Of a stretch of 64,000 nucleotides of DNA, positions 44,263 to 55,304 are shown piece after piece. A program made the translations under genes and the position numbers. The notes beneath the pieces are model-generated. The model saw nothing but the letters and a program-made list of their open reading frames with translations. It had not been told where the DNA came from and ran no database searches. The stretch comes from Rutpela maculata (Eukaryota > Arthropoda > Insecta > Coleoptera > Cerambycidae), in the NCBI GenBank assembly GCA_936432065.2, contig OW386286.2, positions 9,417,208-9,481,207 of the forward strand, given 5' to 3'. The stretch's first letter is position 1. Each line of letters opens with the position of its first letter.

Positions 44263-44729
44263 TTAACCTTAACTTATACTATAGTATTATTACATCAATA
44301 CACTTAATTATAGCATTATAGCATCAATCATATGTATAACGGCTTACCTATAATACTCCAATTTTAGTTATACCGTATGTATTATGTACACAGAATTTAC
44401 AATACATACAACCGTTATTTTGTCAAGACGAAAAATATTTTAATTTCATTGTAGTTAAATTAAATACAGATAATTTGTTCTGTTTGTAAGCATTATTTAT
44501 GATCTGTACGAACTTTCATATGAAAGACGTTATAAAAATGTTGCTTATACCTTACAAAAAAATTAATAAAATAATGTACAGTGCCCGTCACAATAATCTT
44601 GCCAACCTACATTTTTCGAAATTCTCTACATTTCCTCCTGGTGTATATTATTACATTTTTTTTGTTCATTTTGTTAATTGTCCTCTGCTGTATAAGGATA
44701 AAATGTCAATTGTGTTGTGGTAAAGGATG

Positions 44730-45367
44730 GCGGATTTATATAAACATAAAACATAAACACACCACAGTGCTGATACCACATGAGCACGAAACAGCACTGT
44801 ATCAAAGAAGTCTCTTTTTTAATGGATGTAAGCTTTTCAATGCTTTACCTGAAAATGTAAAAAGTTTACCAACAATTTATAAATTCAAAACAGCTACATT
44901 TAAAAAATCATATCTCCTGAATTAGTCAGCGAATTAAAAAATTGTTTTAATAAAAAATGTTCATTGGTCTATTCTATGTATTTCGTCTCAAATAACTACA
45001 CATCTATCTGCAATAATAACAAAAGTACCTCGATGCTGAAAATTACACTACACTTTCCGAGCACATATTGTTTAAACAATTTATAGTGTTGTTTATAATG
45101 AAAATAATGTCTCTCTATTACACTTGTATGAAACTACAAACATTAAGATTTCGATTGATATAAGAATAATTAAAAAATCTTTATAAACAAGCTTGTAAAT
45201 GCAATGTAAATGAAAGATAACGCAATATTTAAGTTCCAAATTTTTTTCGAAATTATTACTTTTTTTGCAATTTCGCAATCTTGGCCGACATCGCGCCCTC
45301 TGGAATCGAATTCGGCATAAAATTCTGGATAATATCCATATTTTTTAAATTTTATACCTGCGAGTTC
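44730..45367 (+). pseudogene. LINE C-terminus and 3' end, plus strand
   Basis: Plus strand: HKHTTVLIPHEHETALYQRS, then FNGCKLFNALPENVKSLPTI and the stop at 44923, the usual last residues of a Jockey/CR1 LINE ORF2. The following 440 bp are the reverse complement of 41868-42343 with about 10 percent differences (ATTACACTACACTTTCCGAG, ATCTTGGCCGACATCGCGCC). It is thus the 3' end of the same LINE family as 41868-43537, in opposite orientation. Confidence 0.8.
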
Positions 45368-45606
45368 ATACCCCATGATCGAATTCGGACCTTTAGATTC
45401 TCGACTATAACCACACCTATTGGTATGATATTATGTGCCATGGAAGGCGGCCATTTTTAATTTTTATTGATATGTAAATGGCAGATATAGATAACTGGAA
45501 GATATTTTGATAGCTTGTGAAAAATTTATAGATCTACAAGTCATTAATTTCAATTCTTAAATTCAATTTATTCACCTTTAAATGCCACAATCTAACAATT
45601 ACAATT

Positions 45607-46294
45607 CGGTGTTTTCACAAATTTTAAAATCTCATTGACCGTGAAGGTAATACTTAATTTTGAATTTCCATAACCAGTTGAGTAATATCAAAGAAAAAGT
45701 ATTTTTAAATTTGAATTAAAATTTTACCGCCAAAAACACTAAGCTATATTGTTGACGTCATCGGTCATAAACACCTAACCATAAAAATACATATCTTTTA
45801 TAAATATCCGAGTAATATGTCACTATTATGAAAATTTCCACTTGGTTTCAACTAAAATCTTGTTCAATGTAATGTTCATAAAGTTTTAAATATCTTCTCC
45901 CAATAAAATAAGGCGTTTTTTGTAGGTTGGAAATCCAACCTATAATTAGCAGCCCATTTTTAGTAATCAACAATATTGAGACATCATATGCTTCAATTTT
46001 TAAATGTTTGCTTGGAACCATACTGGTTTCAAATGAGAAATGCGGATATAATCATTAAAAATGACAATAACCTTAAAAAACCTAAAAGTTGAGGTTATGT
46101 TAATGCAACCGATGACGTCAGCCCATTTTGTATAATACCCTTTCAGTTATTCAGTTTTGTTATTTATTTGTTGAAATTTTAAATTGATAGATGAAAGAAT
46201 GGTATTTAAATTTAAATATTGGTAAGTGCTTTAATGTATGGAGTACTTCATTTTAATAATATCAAAAAAGCAAATTTGCATACAGTGAAACACC
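45607..46294. mobile_element. Short-TIR element, second copy of the 10420-11075 family
   Basis: Reverse orientation relative to the copy at 10420. Ends CGGTGTTTTCAC and GTGAAACACC; flanks CAATT and TAATT, compatible with an AATTR target. The internal blocks correspond throughout: TTGAATTTCCATAACCAGTT, TATAATTAGCAGCCCATTTT, GGAGTACTTCATTTTAATAA. Confidence 0.8.
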
Positions 46295-46392
46295 TAATTG
46301 TTGTACAATGGATAAGGTATGTCAATTTCAACAAAATTCATAAGAAACATACAAAAAAAATGTATAAATATAAAAAAATATATAAATTAATT

Positions 46393-47361
46393 ATACAATG
46401 TGTCCACGGCAAAGCGGTATTATAGGTGTAAATGACAATTTTTTTTGGATTACAAACGCAATTTTTTGTATTCTGCTCTTGCTTCACCCAAAAAACTATT
46501 TTTAGTATCTTGGACTTAAAAAAATTTATAGAGGGCGCTGGTAACAGCTTAAAAATAAAAATCGCATCAAGTAAAGTGCCTTTTTCTGTGCGAAATATTG
46601 AAAAATTTTATTAGAAAAACTTGTTCAGAATTAAAAAATATGATGTACCAAATTAGAGAACTAAAAAATTTTTTTTTCTAATTTACAAAAATTTTAATTT
46701 TTTTTAATATAAATGTAAAAATTTAAATTAATTCATTCTACCCATGTTCCTCCATTTTCAGCACACATCGTTTTTAAATTCTTTATAGCTATTTTGAATG
46801 GCTTGAAGGTCGATTGAATTTATAGCATTTTTAATTCTCTCTTTCAATAACTTTACATCCGTTGTTAAGTCATAGGAATAAACAATTTGCTCCATAAATA
46901 AAAATCGTAAATAATCAAATCAGGTGATCTGGGTGGATACGGAAAGGATCCAAATCGTTCAATCCACTTTTCTGCTAAATTATTATTCAACCAATTCCTT
47001 ACTATGGAGGAATATGTGTAGAATAAATGAATTTAAATTATCATTACATTTATAATATTAAAAAAAAATTAAAATTTTATAAATAATAAAAAAAAATTTT
47101 TTAGTTCTGTAATTTGGTAGTCATATTTTTTAATTCTGAGCTTTTCTAAAAAAATTTTTCAATATTTTGCACAGAAAAGGCACTTTACCTGATGCGATTG
47201 TTATTTTTAAGCTGTTACCAGCGCCCTCTATAAATTTTTTAAGGTCTAGGATACCAAAATAATTTTTAGGCGAAGCAAGAGCAGAGTACAAAAAATTGTG
47301 TTTGTAATCCAAAAAAAATTGTCATTTACACCTATAATACCGCTTTGCCGTGGACACAAAG
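46393..47361. mobile_element. Mariner-like element with about 320-bp TIRs
   Basis: Left arm from TACAATGTGTCCACGGCAAA, right arm ending TTTGCCGTGGACACAAAG. The arms pair through GCGGTATTATAGGTGTAAAT, AGGGCGCTGGTAACAGCTTA and AAAGTGCCTTTTCTGTGC-type blocks for about 320 bp. The short centre holds a minus-strand transposase remnant. Probably an internally deleted DD41D-type element. Confidence 0.82.
46745..47015 (-). pseudogene. Transposase C-terminal remnant inside the 46393-47361 element
   Basis: Minus strand: VRNWLNNNLAEKWIERFGSF, then YPPRSPDLIIYDFYLWSKL with the third catalytic Asp, and after a frameshift LLKERIKNAINSIDLQAIQN, SYKEFKND. It is similar in layout to the C-terminus of the transposase at 16837-17463. 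The first two catalytic Asp residues are deleted. Confidence 0.75.
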
Positions 47362-47849
47362 TTCGTTAAAAACAAATGTAGATAAGTGAAGAAATAGGCA
47401 TAAAAGGCAAGTAACGAACGAGAAATATGATACAGATATTACGATTAACTATGACTAGGCATTATAATAACATTGAAATAACATTCATCCTATCCTTTAG
47501 TTTGATTTACACCAAGGTGGAAAAAATCATATTTTTTTTTAATTTAAAAAGTGAGTTTTTTAGATGATTTAAATCAGGTTTTTGTGAATTTTTTGAATAA
47601 ACCATAAATGTCGTGAAATCTTCATTATAAACGGTAATAAGGATTATGAAAATATCGAAGCGAAATCAGTTTCTTCTGGACAGAACAGCATGTATAATAG
47701 GCTCATTTAATATTTTTTTATTATTACATATTCTGAAAGAACTTGGTGAGTATAGTAAGTATGCCAAAAATTAGAATTTTCTGACGTCGCCTTCATGTAT
47801 AAAAAAATTATTAAAGTTGGTGCGCTTAAAAACGCTCGGGATAACATGT

Positions 47850-49600
47850 AGTCGAGTTGTGACGTCAGATGGCTGAACCGCCCAGTGAACACGGCTGTGA
47901 ATGCAAGTTAGTAGAGTAAAATCTGGAAGTAAAGTCGCTTAGTTTTCGAGAAAAAAAAACCGGCGTAGAACCAAACCAGACTTAGTGGGATTCTTTAGTA
48001 AGATAATCGTGTACACGAAATCATTTTTTACATTTTTTGGTGGTCGAGAACTTTTTTATTTCGGAAAAACTCAAATAGATTTTCAATGAAATATGTTTTT
48101 TAACGTCTCCACCGCTATATCTCTGAAAATATTTGAGCTATCAAGCTATTTTTTTTTAGATTAAAATAAACACAATAGCGCTTCGAACAACGTCCCACGT
48201 GAACCCGATTTATTTTTTTTTTAGTTGGAAAAATAATAGGAAACTCAAACTTGTTATTTTCAGTAGCGTAATTTTAGACAATCGAGAAAAAAATTTATTT
48301 ATGAAAATTTGTATGTACAAATTGAAGCCAATAGTTGAAAAAAGTTTTTAGGATAAAAATTTTTCATGTCCCGTTTATAGTATTGAGTCAGCGATTTTTT
48401 TTAACGGGCCAAAGTCATATCCTTGCGCGCTCGCCTGTAGCAAGCCTGCCGACTGCAACGATCTGACGGTCCCGGTCGGGGTGTATGTAGTAGTTTAACT
48501 TATATCAATAGATACAAAACCAGTAGTGATCAAAAGCATCTAGGGGATCAATATTATTGTTCAATATTTCATATATTGTACAGTAGTATTGATCATATGT
48601 TTAATATTAAGAAATTGTACAATAAATATAAAATAGTCTCCTTTTAATAATAAAAAGACAGGTAGGTAGATATAAATACCTAATCTATAAATATCAATCA
48701 GTGTTACTAACTACCCACCTAATTAGTAAGTTTATTAGACATTTTTAAATGAATGAAAGTAAAAATGTAGGCCCTACATTAATGGCATTCTAATTCGTTC
48801 ATATCTGCCTCGAAATCTTTAATAATGTTGTTACAGGAACGACATTTGCACTCGTTGCAGCATTTTAGGCCTTCCTTAAAACAAGCACATTTTCGATTGT
48901 CACAATTTTTATCCGAACAATGAATACTTAATGATTTTCGACAACCACCACTTCTACGCGACCAACCCTGCATGCGAGGTGTATTAATTGCGTCCCAATG
49001 TCGCATTTAGCGCTGATAAAAAAAAACGCTGTTGCCACACGGTAAATTTTAGAAAAAAATACATTGTTTCAAAAACTTTTGTGATTATTTGGCTTTATTT
49101 TCTTCGCTGCATGTATGTAAATATTTTCAAAAATAAAAAAGTTTATCGATTGGTGAAGATTTCAATACATAAAATATATATTTTTACTTTATCTGATTTT
49201 TAGAGAAATGAAAGTGCGAATTGTGCCCAAACCGTTTATATTGGTAAAAGCGCTACAGTGAGTGCTTTAATTTGACACAAAACAAATTTCGGTACCTTTA
49301 ATAGTTTTAAAAATATGGCGGTGGAAACAAAAAAAAATAATTTTATTTAAAAATACGTTTTTTTCACTTTTTATTTAAAAAGTTCGAGACCACAAAAAAA
49401 ATGTCGTAAAATATGATTTCATATGCCCGGAGATATACTCAAAGGAACCTAACATGTTAGACCTGGTTTTACGCCAAAAAAAAAAAAAACGTACCGTGTC
49501 GTTTTTTTTTTTTGGCGTAAAAATTACGAAATCGCTGCTCTAATATAGGTATTGGCGCACGCCATGTGACGTCACTCTACGGACTGTTGGCCGGCCGAGC
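47850..49600. mobile_element. Element with diverged inverted arms around a cysteine-rich ORF
   Basis: The left arm (about 47860-48230: GTGACGTCAGATGGC, TTGGTGGTCGAGAACTTTTT, CGTCTCCACCGCTATAT, ATAGCGCTTC) and right arm (about 49230-49590, reversed: GTGACGTCACATGGCG, TTGTGGTCTCGAACTTTTT, GTTTCCACCGCCATAT, GTAGCGCTTT) are inverted, moderately diverged copies. A third copy of the arm is at 15150-15430. Between the arms lies the ORF at 48779-49006. Boundaries are approximate. Confidence 0.55.
48779..49006 (-). CDS. Short cysteine-rich ORF (CXC-like), TE-associated
   Basis: 75 codons from ATG at 49006. GWSRRSGGCRKSLSIHCSDK is followed by CDNRKCACFKEGLKCCNECK and CRSCNNIIKDFEADMNELEC, stop. The C-x(4)-C-x-C-x(6)-CC-x(2)-C-x-C-x(2)-C spacing resembles the CXC cysteine clusters of tesmin/TSO1-type and of the repetitive ORFs at 5803 and 43650. 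It is intact in this part but has no upstream portion, so it is probably the C-terminal end of a truncated TE-encoded protein. It may be an exon, since the start could equally be a splice acceptor region. Confidence 0.5.
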   Translation of the reverse strand: MRHWDAINTPRMQGWSRRSGGCRKSLSIHCSDKNCDNRKCACFKEGLKCCNECKCRSCNNIIKDFEADMNELECH

Positions 49601-50689
49601 GTGTTTCTATTCAAATGTGAATATCTCTGTGGCTATTGATTCAATTGAGCTGAAATTTTTTTCTGAGGCTATTGGTTTGTTATACTTTAAAATGAGGAAG
49701 AAAAAGTAGGAAACTGCCATAACACTAAATGACCCTATAAACGTAACGCGAGTGAGTACAGTAGATAATACATACCACAAAAATATTCAGAATATTAATT
49801 TCTATTCAATGGTTTCGTTTCATCTTCGCTGCCTTGTCCATGTCCACCCCCAATTTATTTCTCATGTCGAAAATATCCTTTCTATCGAGATGCAACAGTG
49901 GTGGTTAATTACATAACCTCTTCTTTTCTTATTAATTTTTCAGGATTGTGGACTTCGAAATGATAAATCCACCATGCAGAATCATTTTGCAGTTCTTCTA
50001 CTGCGGGTTTGGACATTAACGAGCCAACAAACGACTGAGATTTGGAAAGAAACTCGAAAACGAGATGAAAAATCCCAACGAAAAAGGTTCTTCTGCACAA
50101 CATAGTGCTTTGCGTTTTTCTTCTGGAGTTAACATTATTTGCTCCACTTTCTGCTGGCTGTCGGGGTCGGGACCACAGATTAAAACAAACCAGAAGTTTC
50201 ACTTAATAGTATTCCCTATGTAACCAGTTTCATTTTTTGTTATGTGACGTTACCTTACAAGATTCTGCGCAGAAATCATAAACAGAGTTGGCTTCAGCTC
50301 AAGAGTTACTTCAGACAGGGATGCACTTAACATAAAGACACTGAAACCGAACTAAAAAACACTACAAAGCCACTTAAAAACGTATAAATACAGTCCAACT
50401 CAGAAAAAAATTAAAAATGTTGAAATCATAAACTATCACGGAGCCTAAACACCCTCATAAATGTTCAAAGTAAGACTGATTGGTATAATGCGCAGATCAC
50501 CGCACAAATTGGTACCTGCCTGGATTTGATTTATTACCTAAACCCTAATACGTCATAAATGCAACATCTGGTGTGTTTTAATCTCTGTCGGGACTATTAT
50601 TCATATATTTTGGACTGATCATAAATGCTAATAAATGGTACGAGGAAACAGTTGTTTTGCAACGTTTTTTGATTTTAATTTGCAATTTT
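49601..50689. other. No recognised gene
   Basis: MAN1B1 intron. A minus-strand ORF at 49909-50202 (LWSRPRQPAESGANNVNSRR, SLMSKPAVEELQNDSAWWIY) has non-random composition but no family I recognise. It could be the missing N-terminal side of the hAT remnant next to it, which I cannot show. Confidence 0.35.
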
Positions 50690-51240
50690 TTATGGGTTAC
50701 AATATTCTCGAGCTTTTTCATCATCTTTTTCCAGTAAAATACTGCGTTTGATAAATGTGCAATTTTCCATTTGCAGCCTATCCAAATAAACAGCCACTGA
50801 TTTTAGTCCTTCTATAAGCGATTCACAATTTCTTTTCAAATTGAGATCAGTCACTCACCTTCTAATATCGACATCAATGTTACCTCGTTCATTTTCATCC
50901 TCGCATATGGCTATTAAAATATTCCAATTTCTTATATATAATTCCAAGAAGTCACAAATAGAATTCCAGCTAACTTCTGTTGGTAATGTCAAGGCAGAGC
51001 CATTTCTACAAGAAAACTCAGCTCTTGCATGATGATTATTTCTAAAAATATTTTATGACCAGGATAACTTGATTGGTAATATTTTCCATGTTGAGAAATT
51101 GAGCCAATAATTGACCCTGGTGTGCACCACAACAATAAGTCATTATATCCATTGCCAAATCTTCTGAAATCATTGTTCGACATTTTTTCATATTAGCGGC
51201 GTTGTTGGTAACGATGTTCCTTATCTTGCAACCGAATATT
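50690..51240 (-). pseudogene. hAT-superfamily transposase remnant
   Basis: Minus strand: IVTNNAANMKK (the D-NAANMKK catalytic-region motif with Asp replaced), AMDIMTYCCGAH, then in another frame RNNHHARAEFSCRNGSALTL, PTEVSWNSICDFLELYIRNW, and NERGNIDVDIR, with further decayed sequence to about 50690. It is the same hAT subfamily as 32640-33412 but covers a more N-terminal part. Stops and frameshifts throughout. Confidence 0.78.
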
Positions 51241-51806
51241 TACATCGGTAGTATACCAAGTCAAGTAGCAATTAATAGAATACTCGATATTAGTGACAAA
51301 AAAAATGATTTTCTACCCCTAGGAAGGGTTCAATCAACCCCCTAGGCCTGCTGTCTGGATTCCACTTACTCTATAACCCCCTTCTATGTTATTTCAAATA
51401 TATATAACCCGTCGATAAATCACTTCCCAGACCCGTTTATATATGAAAACATAAAGGGACCCCCATTAAAGGGGTGGTTTTTGGCCATGGTCAAAAACTT
51501 CTCCCACCACTTTCATCGTGTTCAGCACCCTCGAAAATTGGGGGGGAGAAGGTAATCTCGTCTTTGCACGAATATTTACAAAAAACTCATCAAATAATGC
51601 TTCATTACATAGACTATACGTTTAACCGTTCATCTCGGTATTTCAACGTGTTAGCCGGTATGAGCGCAAGGGAGTACCAAACAATTTTTATATATGTTAC
51701 AGATTAGACTCTGACACATCACATATATCAATATCTTTTTGGTACTCGACTGCACTGTAAGGAAAATATATGTATGATTGTCGCAAAAACATCAAAAATT
51801 AATACT

Positions 51807-54009
51807 CCAGTCGAATTAGACATAATAAAAAATTTTGCGTACTGCGGACTTTTTTTGTGGAAGTTGTTTAAGAGCACAGAAAACTACACCCTGCTACACC
51901 ATGTGCGTCCCCTATTTTTAAGGAGTTGAAACATTGAAATTTTACTTATGTGTCCATATCTTTTTCCCTATTGCCCGTAGGGCTCTTTACCAAGTTACAC
52001 TTTTTGAAGATTCATCCCTCCTCTACATAATATATATATATATTACACATTTGCCGTAAGACAAACGGTTTTGGCTATACGAGGCCGGAAAGGTCGCGCT
52101 GTCCGAATTTGGGGACAAACGGCTATTATTTCCAATCTACAATACTACACATACTAATGCCCTTAAGAAGGGATGATGATTTGTGAAAAAACTTTCATCG
52201 AATACCTCTTGGTTTTCATGATACGGGATGTTGAAATTTTGAAAACACCTTTTTTTTAAAAAAAAGTGAACCTACTTTTTTTCGCCCATTTTTTTTTCAT
52301 GCATGTACGACCCTAATATAAGAAAATTTACGTTGGTTTCATTTTAATACATTCGTTGGTTTAGGAGCTAGACAGCAAAATATGCCAAAAATGGCTATTT
52401 TGGTATTGTTGCATTAAAAAAACCAAAACCAGTATAATTCTGGTAAGTGTTTTTGTTTATCCTAAAAGTCCAATTCATTGCACATAGAAAATGTGTTTTT
52501 GTATTTAAGTGGGATCAACACTTATTGTGTAATAACGATTTATGGCATGTGTTCTCGAGTCTCCTTTTTCACAATTTTTTTTTTGCGGCCTTATGGTTCA
52601 TAGTAGGGCAGAAAACAATGTATACCTGAACAGGACACATATTAGGGTGTTAAAATGCGATAGGACGTACCGTTTTCGAGTAAAACGCACTTGTTTGCAA
52701 AAAATTATTTCAAATCACACTTTTCATCGACTGACTAGTAAATACTCACCGCTGACTACGAAAAAATAAAAGTATGTATCGCTTCTTGCTTTTTCTGTTT
52801 ATGAGGGACATTGCTAATGAAAAAATGAAGGGACTCGGACGGAATAGGGGGATCTCACTCCCCTATTTGAAGGTTCAAGCTTGTCTCGAATCATCATTGC
52901 AACTTATTTTGTATCTATAACAAAATCCACAGTAATTTTACCTTCCTCGAGAAACAGCTATTATATGTCCATTTCATCGGAAACTGATTTAAAAAAACTA
53001 ACTCCTAAGGAAGAAAACACCAAAATGTAGAATTTATTTATCAGATCACAATTCAGATCACAATGAAAACTCAAAGCAAACATAACCAAACAAGTGCGTT
53101 TTACTCGAAAACGGTACGTCCTATCGCATTTTAACAAGATACCCATTTTAACACCCTATTATGTGCCCTGTTCACGTGTACAATGCTCTCTGCCCTACTA
53201 TGAACCATAAGGCCGCAAAAAAAAGAATTGTGAAAAAGGAGACTGGAGAACACGACATAAATCATTATTACACAATAAGTGTTGATCCTACTTAAATACA
53301 AAAACACATTTTCTATGCGCAATGAATTGGACTTTTAGGATAAACAAAAACACTTACCAGAATTATACTGGTTTTGGTTTTTTTAATGCAACAATACCAA
53401 AATAGCCATTTTTGGCATATTTTGCTGTCTAGCTCCTAAACCAATGAATGTATTAAAATGAAACCAATATAAATTTTCTTATATTAAGGTCGTACAGGCA
53501 TGAAAAAAAAAATGGGCGAAAAAAGTAGGTTCACTTTTTTTAAAAAAAGGGGTTTTCAAAATTTCAACATCCCGTATCATGAAAACCGCGCGGTATTCGA
53601 TGAAAGTTTTTTCACAAATCATCATCCCTCCTTAAGGGCATTAGTATGTGTAGTATTGTAGATTGGAAATAATAGCAGTTTGTCCTGTACAGAAGACCCC
53701 CAAATTCGGACAGCGCGACCTTTCCGGCCTCGTACAGCCAAAACCATTTGTCCTACGGCAAATGTGTAATATATATATTACGTAGAGGAGGGATGAATCT
53801 TCAAAAAGTGTAACTTGGTAAAGAACCCTACGGGCAATAAGGAAACAGATATGGACACAAAAGTAAAATTTCAAATTTTCAACCTCTAAAAATAGCACAT
53901 GGTGTAGCAGGGTGTAGTTTTCTGTGCTTGCTTATTATGCCCTCTTAAACAACTTCCACAAAAAAAGTCCGCAGTACGCAAAATTTTTTATGATGTCTAA
54001 TTCGACTGG
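51807..54009. mobile_element. Large foldback: about 0.9-kb inverted arms
   Basis: The left arm (51807 to about 52695) begins CCAGTCGAATTAGACAT and the right arm (about 53085 to 54009) ends ATGTCTAATTCGACTGG. Pairing is visible along the full length: TTGCGTACTGCGGAC / GTCCGCAGTACGCAA, GAGGCCGGAAAGGTCGCGCT / AGCGCGACCTTTCCGGCCTC, ATGCGATAGGACGTACCGTT / AACGGTACGTCCTATCGCAT. Arm divergence is about 5-10 percent with small indels. The loop is about 390 bp. No protein is recognised. It lies in MAN1B1 intron 2, about 320 bp before exon 3. Confidence 0.88.
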
Positions 54010-54327
54010 ATTATAAAGGGTTTCTTAAAACAAATTCATTTTGACGGATGTTTTTTAATAGACCAGATCGATTTATACAAAAATGCTTATTATTTGTAAG
54101 GCCCTCATATCGAGTGGATAGTAAAAATAAATAAAGTGACTCAAAGCAGCACATTTGACAAAAATGTATTTTCTGGGGCCGGAAAAGGGCCTTATGGACC
54201 TTTCGCCATGTAATTTAAGTTTCATTATGTTCAGACTTTACTGCTCTATTAATATAGCACAAGTAAACATTACATGCACTTTCCTCATTAAAACTTACTG
54301 ATCGACAATTATTTTTATCCATTTCAG

Positions 54328-54513
54328 GTCCTACAACGGCAAGACAGCAAGCTGTCGTGAAAGCATTTAAACATGCCTGGAAAGGTTACAAGAAATTTGC
54401 ATGGGGCCATGACCATCTTAAGCCAATTTCGGAGGGCTACAATGATTTGTTTGGAATGGGACTTACCATAGTGGACTCTCTAGATACTATTTTCATCATG
54501 GGACTTAAGGAAG
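54328..54513 (+). CDS. MAN1B1: ER alpha-1,2-mannosidase (MAN1B1-type), exon 3
   Basis: After a TTTCAG acceptor, phase 1 joins exon 2 to give GPTTARQQAVVKAFKHAWKG, then YKKFAWGHDHLKPISEGYND and LFGMGLTIVDSLDTIFIMGL, KE, ending at a GTATGT donor (54514), again phase 1. This is the opening of the GH47 catalytic domain, closely matching the xxFxHAWxGYxKFAWGHDxLKP...LGLTxxDxLDTxxxxGL signature of MAN1B1. The residues at 135-196 of the predicted protein sit directly after the stem, as in the family. The remaining catalytic exons, including the acidic catalytic residues, are not in the window. Confidence 0.93.
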
Positions 54514-54895
54514 GTATGTTGAATAATATTATAGCCTTGCTTTAAGTTTGTGGTGTTTGAGGTCCTTGAATATGGTTTTGAACATTAAATTTTATGGTCG
54601 AGATAATATAACCGTGATAAAATTTAAAGTGTGTTCAGAATTAATTTATTATCAAAATTGCAGTAAATTTTTGATAGTATGTATAATAAAATCGAGAGTG
54701 ATTTTACATTTATTACCGATAAAAAATTATCTTATGGGAAATATTTTATCTCAGGCATGGGATATTTGATGTCTTTAAAGTACTATAACATTTAAGAATT
54801 GAATTGTAATTATTAATCAGTTGCAAAAAATATAACACTTGTCTAGTTTATTTTTACAACCGTTAAATATATTATGAAATTATATACTTTTAATG

Positions 54896-55070
54896 TTTTA
54901 AAGGACCCCGGAACAAAACCGATGAAAATGGTGTTTCGGTGGAATTGGCTGAAACTTTGCTATTTTGTAGTTCAAGTTATGCTGATCAAAAGTTCTTATC
55001 AGATCAAGCCAATCCTATGGACAGTTTTTGAGATACAGCTTGTCAAAGTTAGGTAATGGGCCTTTTCAGC
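54896..55070. repeat. Dispersed repeat D, copy 1
   Basis: GAACAAAACCGATGAAAATG, GGAATTGGCTGAAACTTTGC and AGTTCAAGTTATGCTGATCA recur in the same order at 59985-60085 (plus) and reversed at 60495-60620 and 60735-60945. It does not look coding. It is in MAN1B1 intron 3. Confidence 0.7.
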
Positions 55071-55304
55071 ATATTTCTTTTGTTGCGGAATCATAAATTT
55101 TATGAAAAATTAAAATACCCGTATTTTTTCAGTTTTTATTTTGATGCAGATTAGAGCCAGAAAAAAATAATTAAAATCACCTACTTACAAGTCCAGTTTA
55201 AACGATTATCCGTAACGCGCGCTTAATACGTCAGCAATCCCAAGCCAATAGTGTAAAAGGCGACTCGGCAACGATGAACAGGATCAGCATTCAATTGACG
55301 TTTG

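Larger units (their letters stand above)
40376..54327 (+). other. MAN1B1 intron 2 (about 14 kb)
   Basis: Bounded by a phase-1 GTATGT donor and a TTTCAG acceptor. It is filled with LINEs, a SINE, MITEs, cysteine-rich ORF remnants and a 2.2-kb foldback, listed separately. The first 570 bp (to 40947) and 41104-41867 hold only AT-rich sequence. Confidence 0.8.

Noticed and set aside
42434..44610. A transposon bounded by TACAGTGCTCGTCACAATAATTTTGCC and TACAGTGCCCGTCACAATAATCTTGCC
   Set aside because: The two ends are in direct rather than inverted orientation, so they are not a TIR pair. They may be single ends of two decayed mariner-type MITEs.
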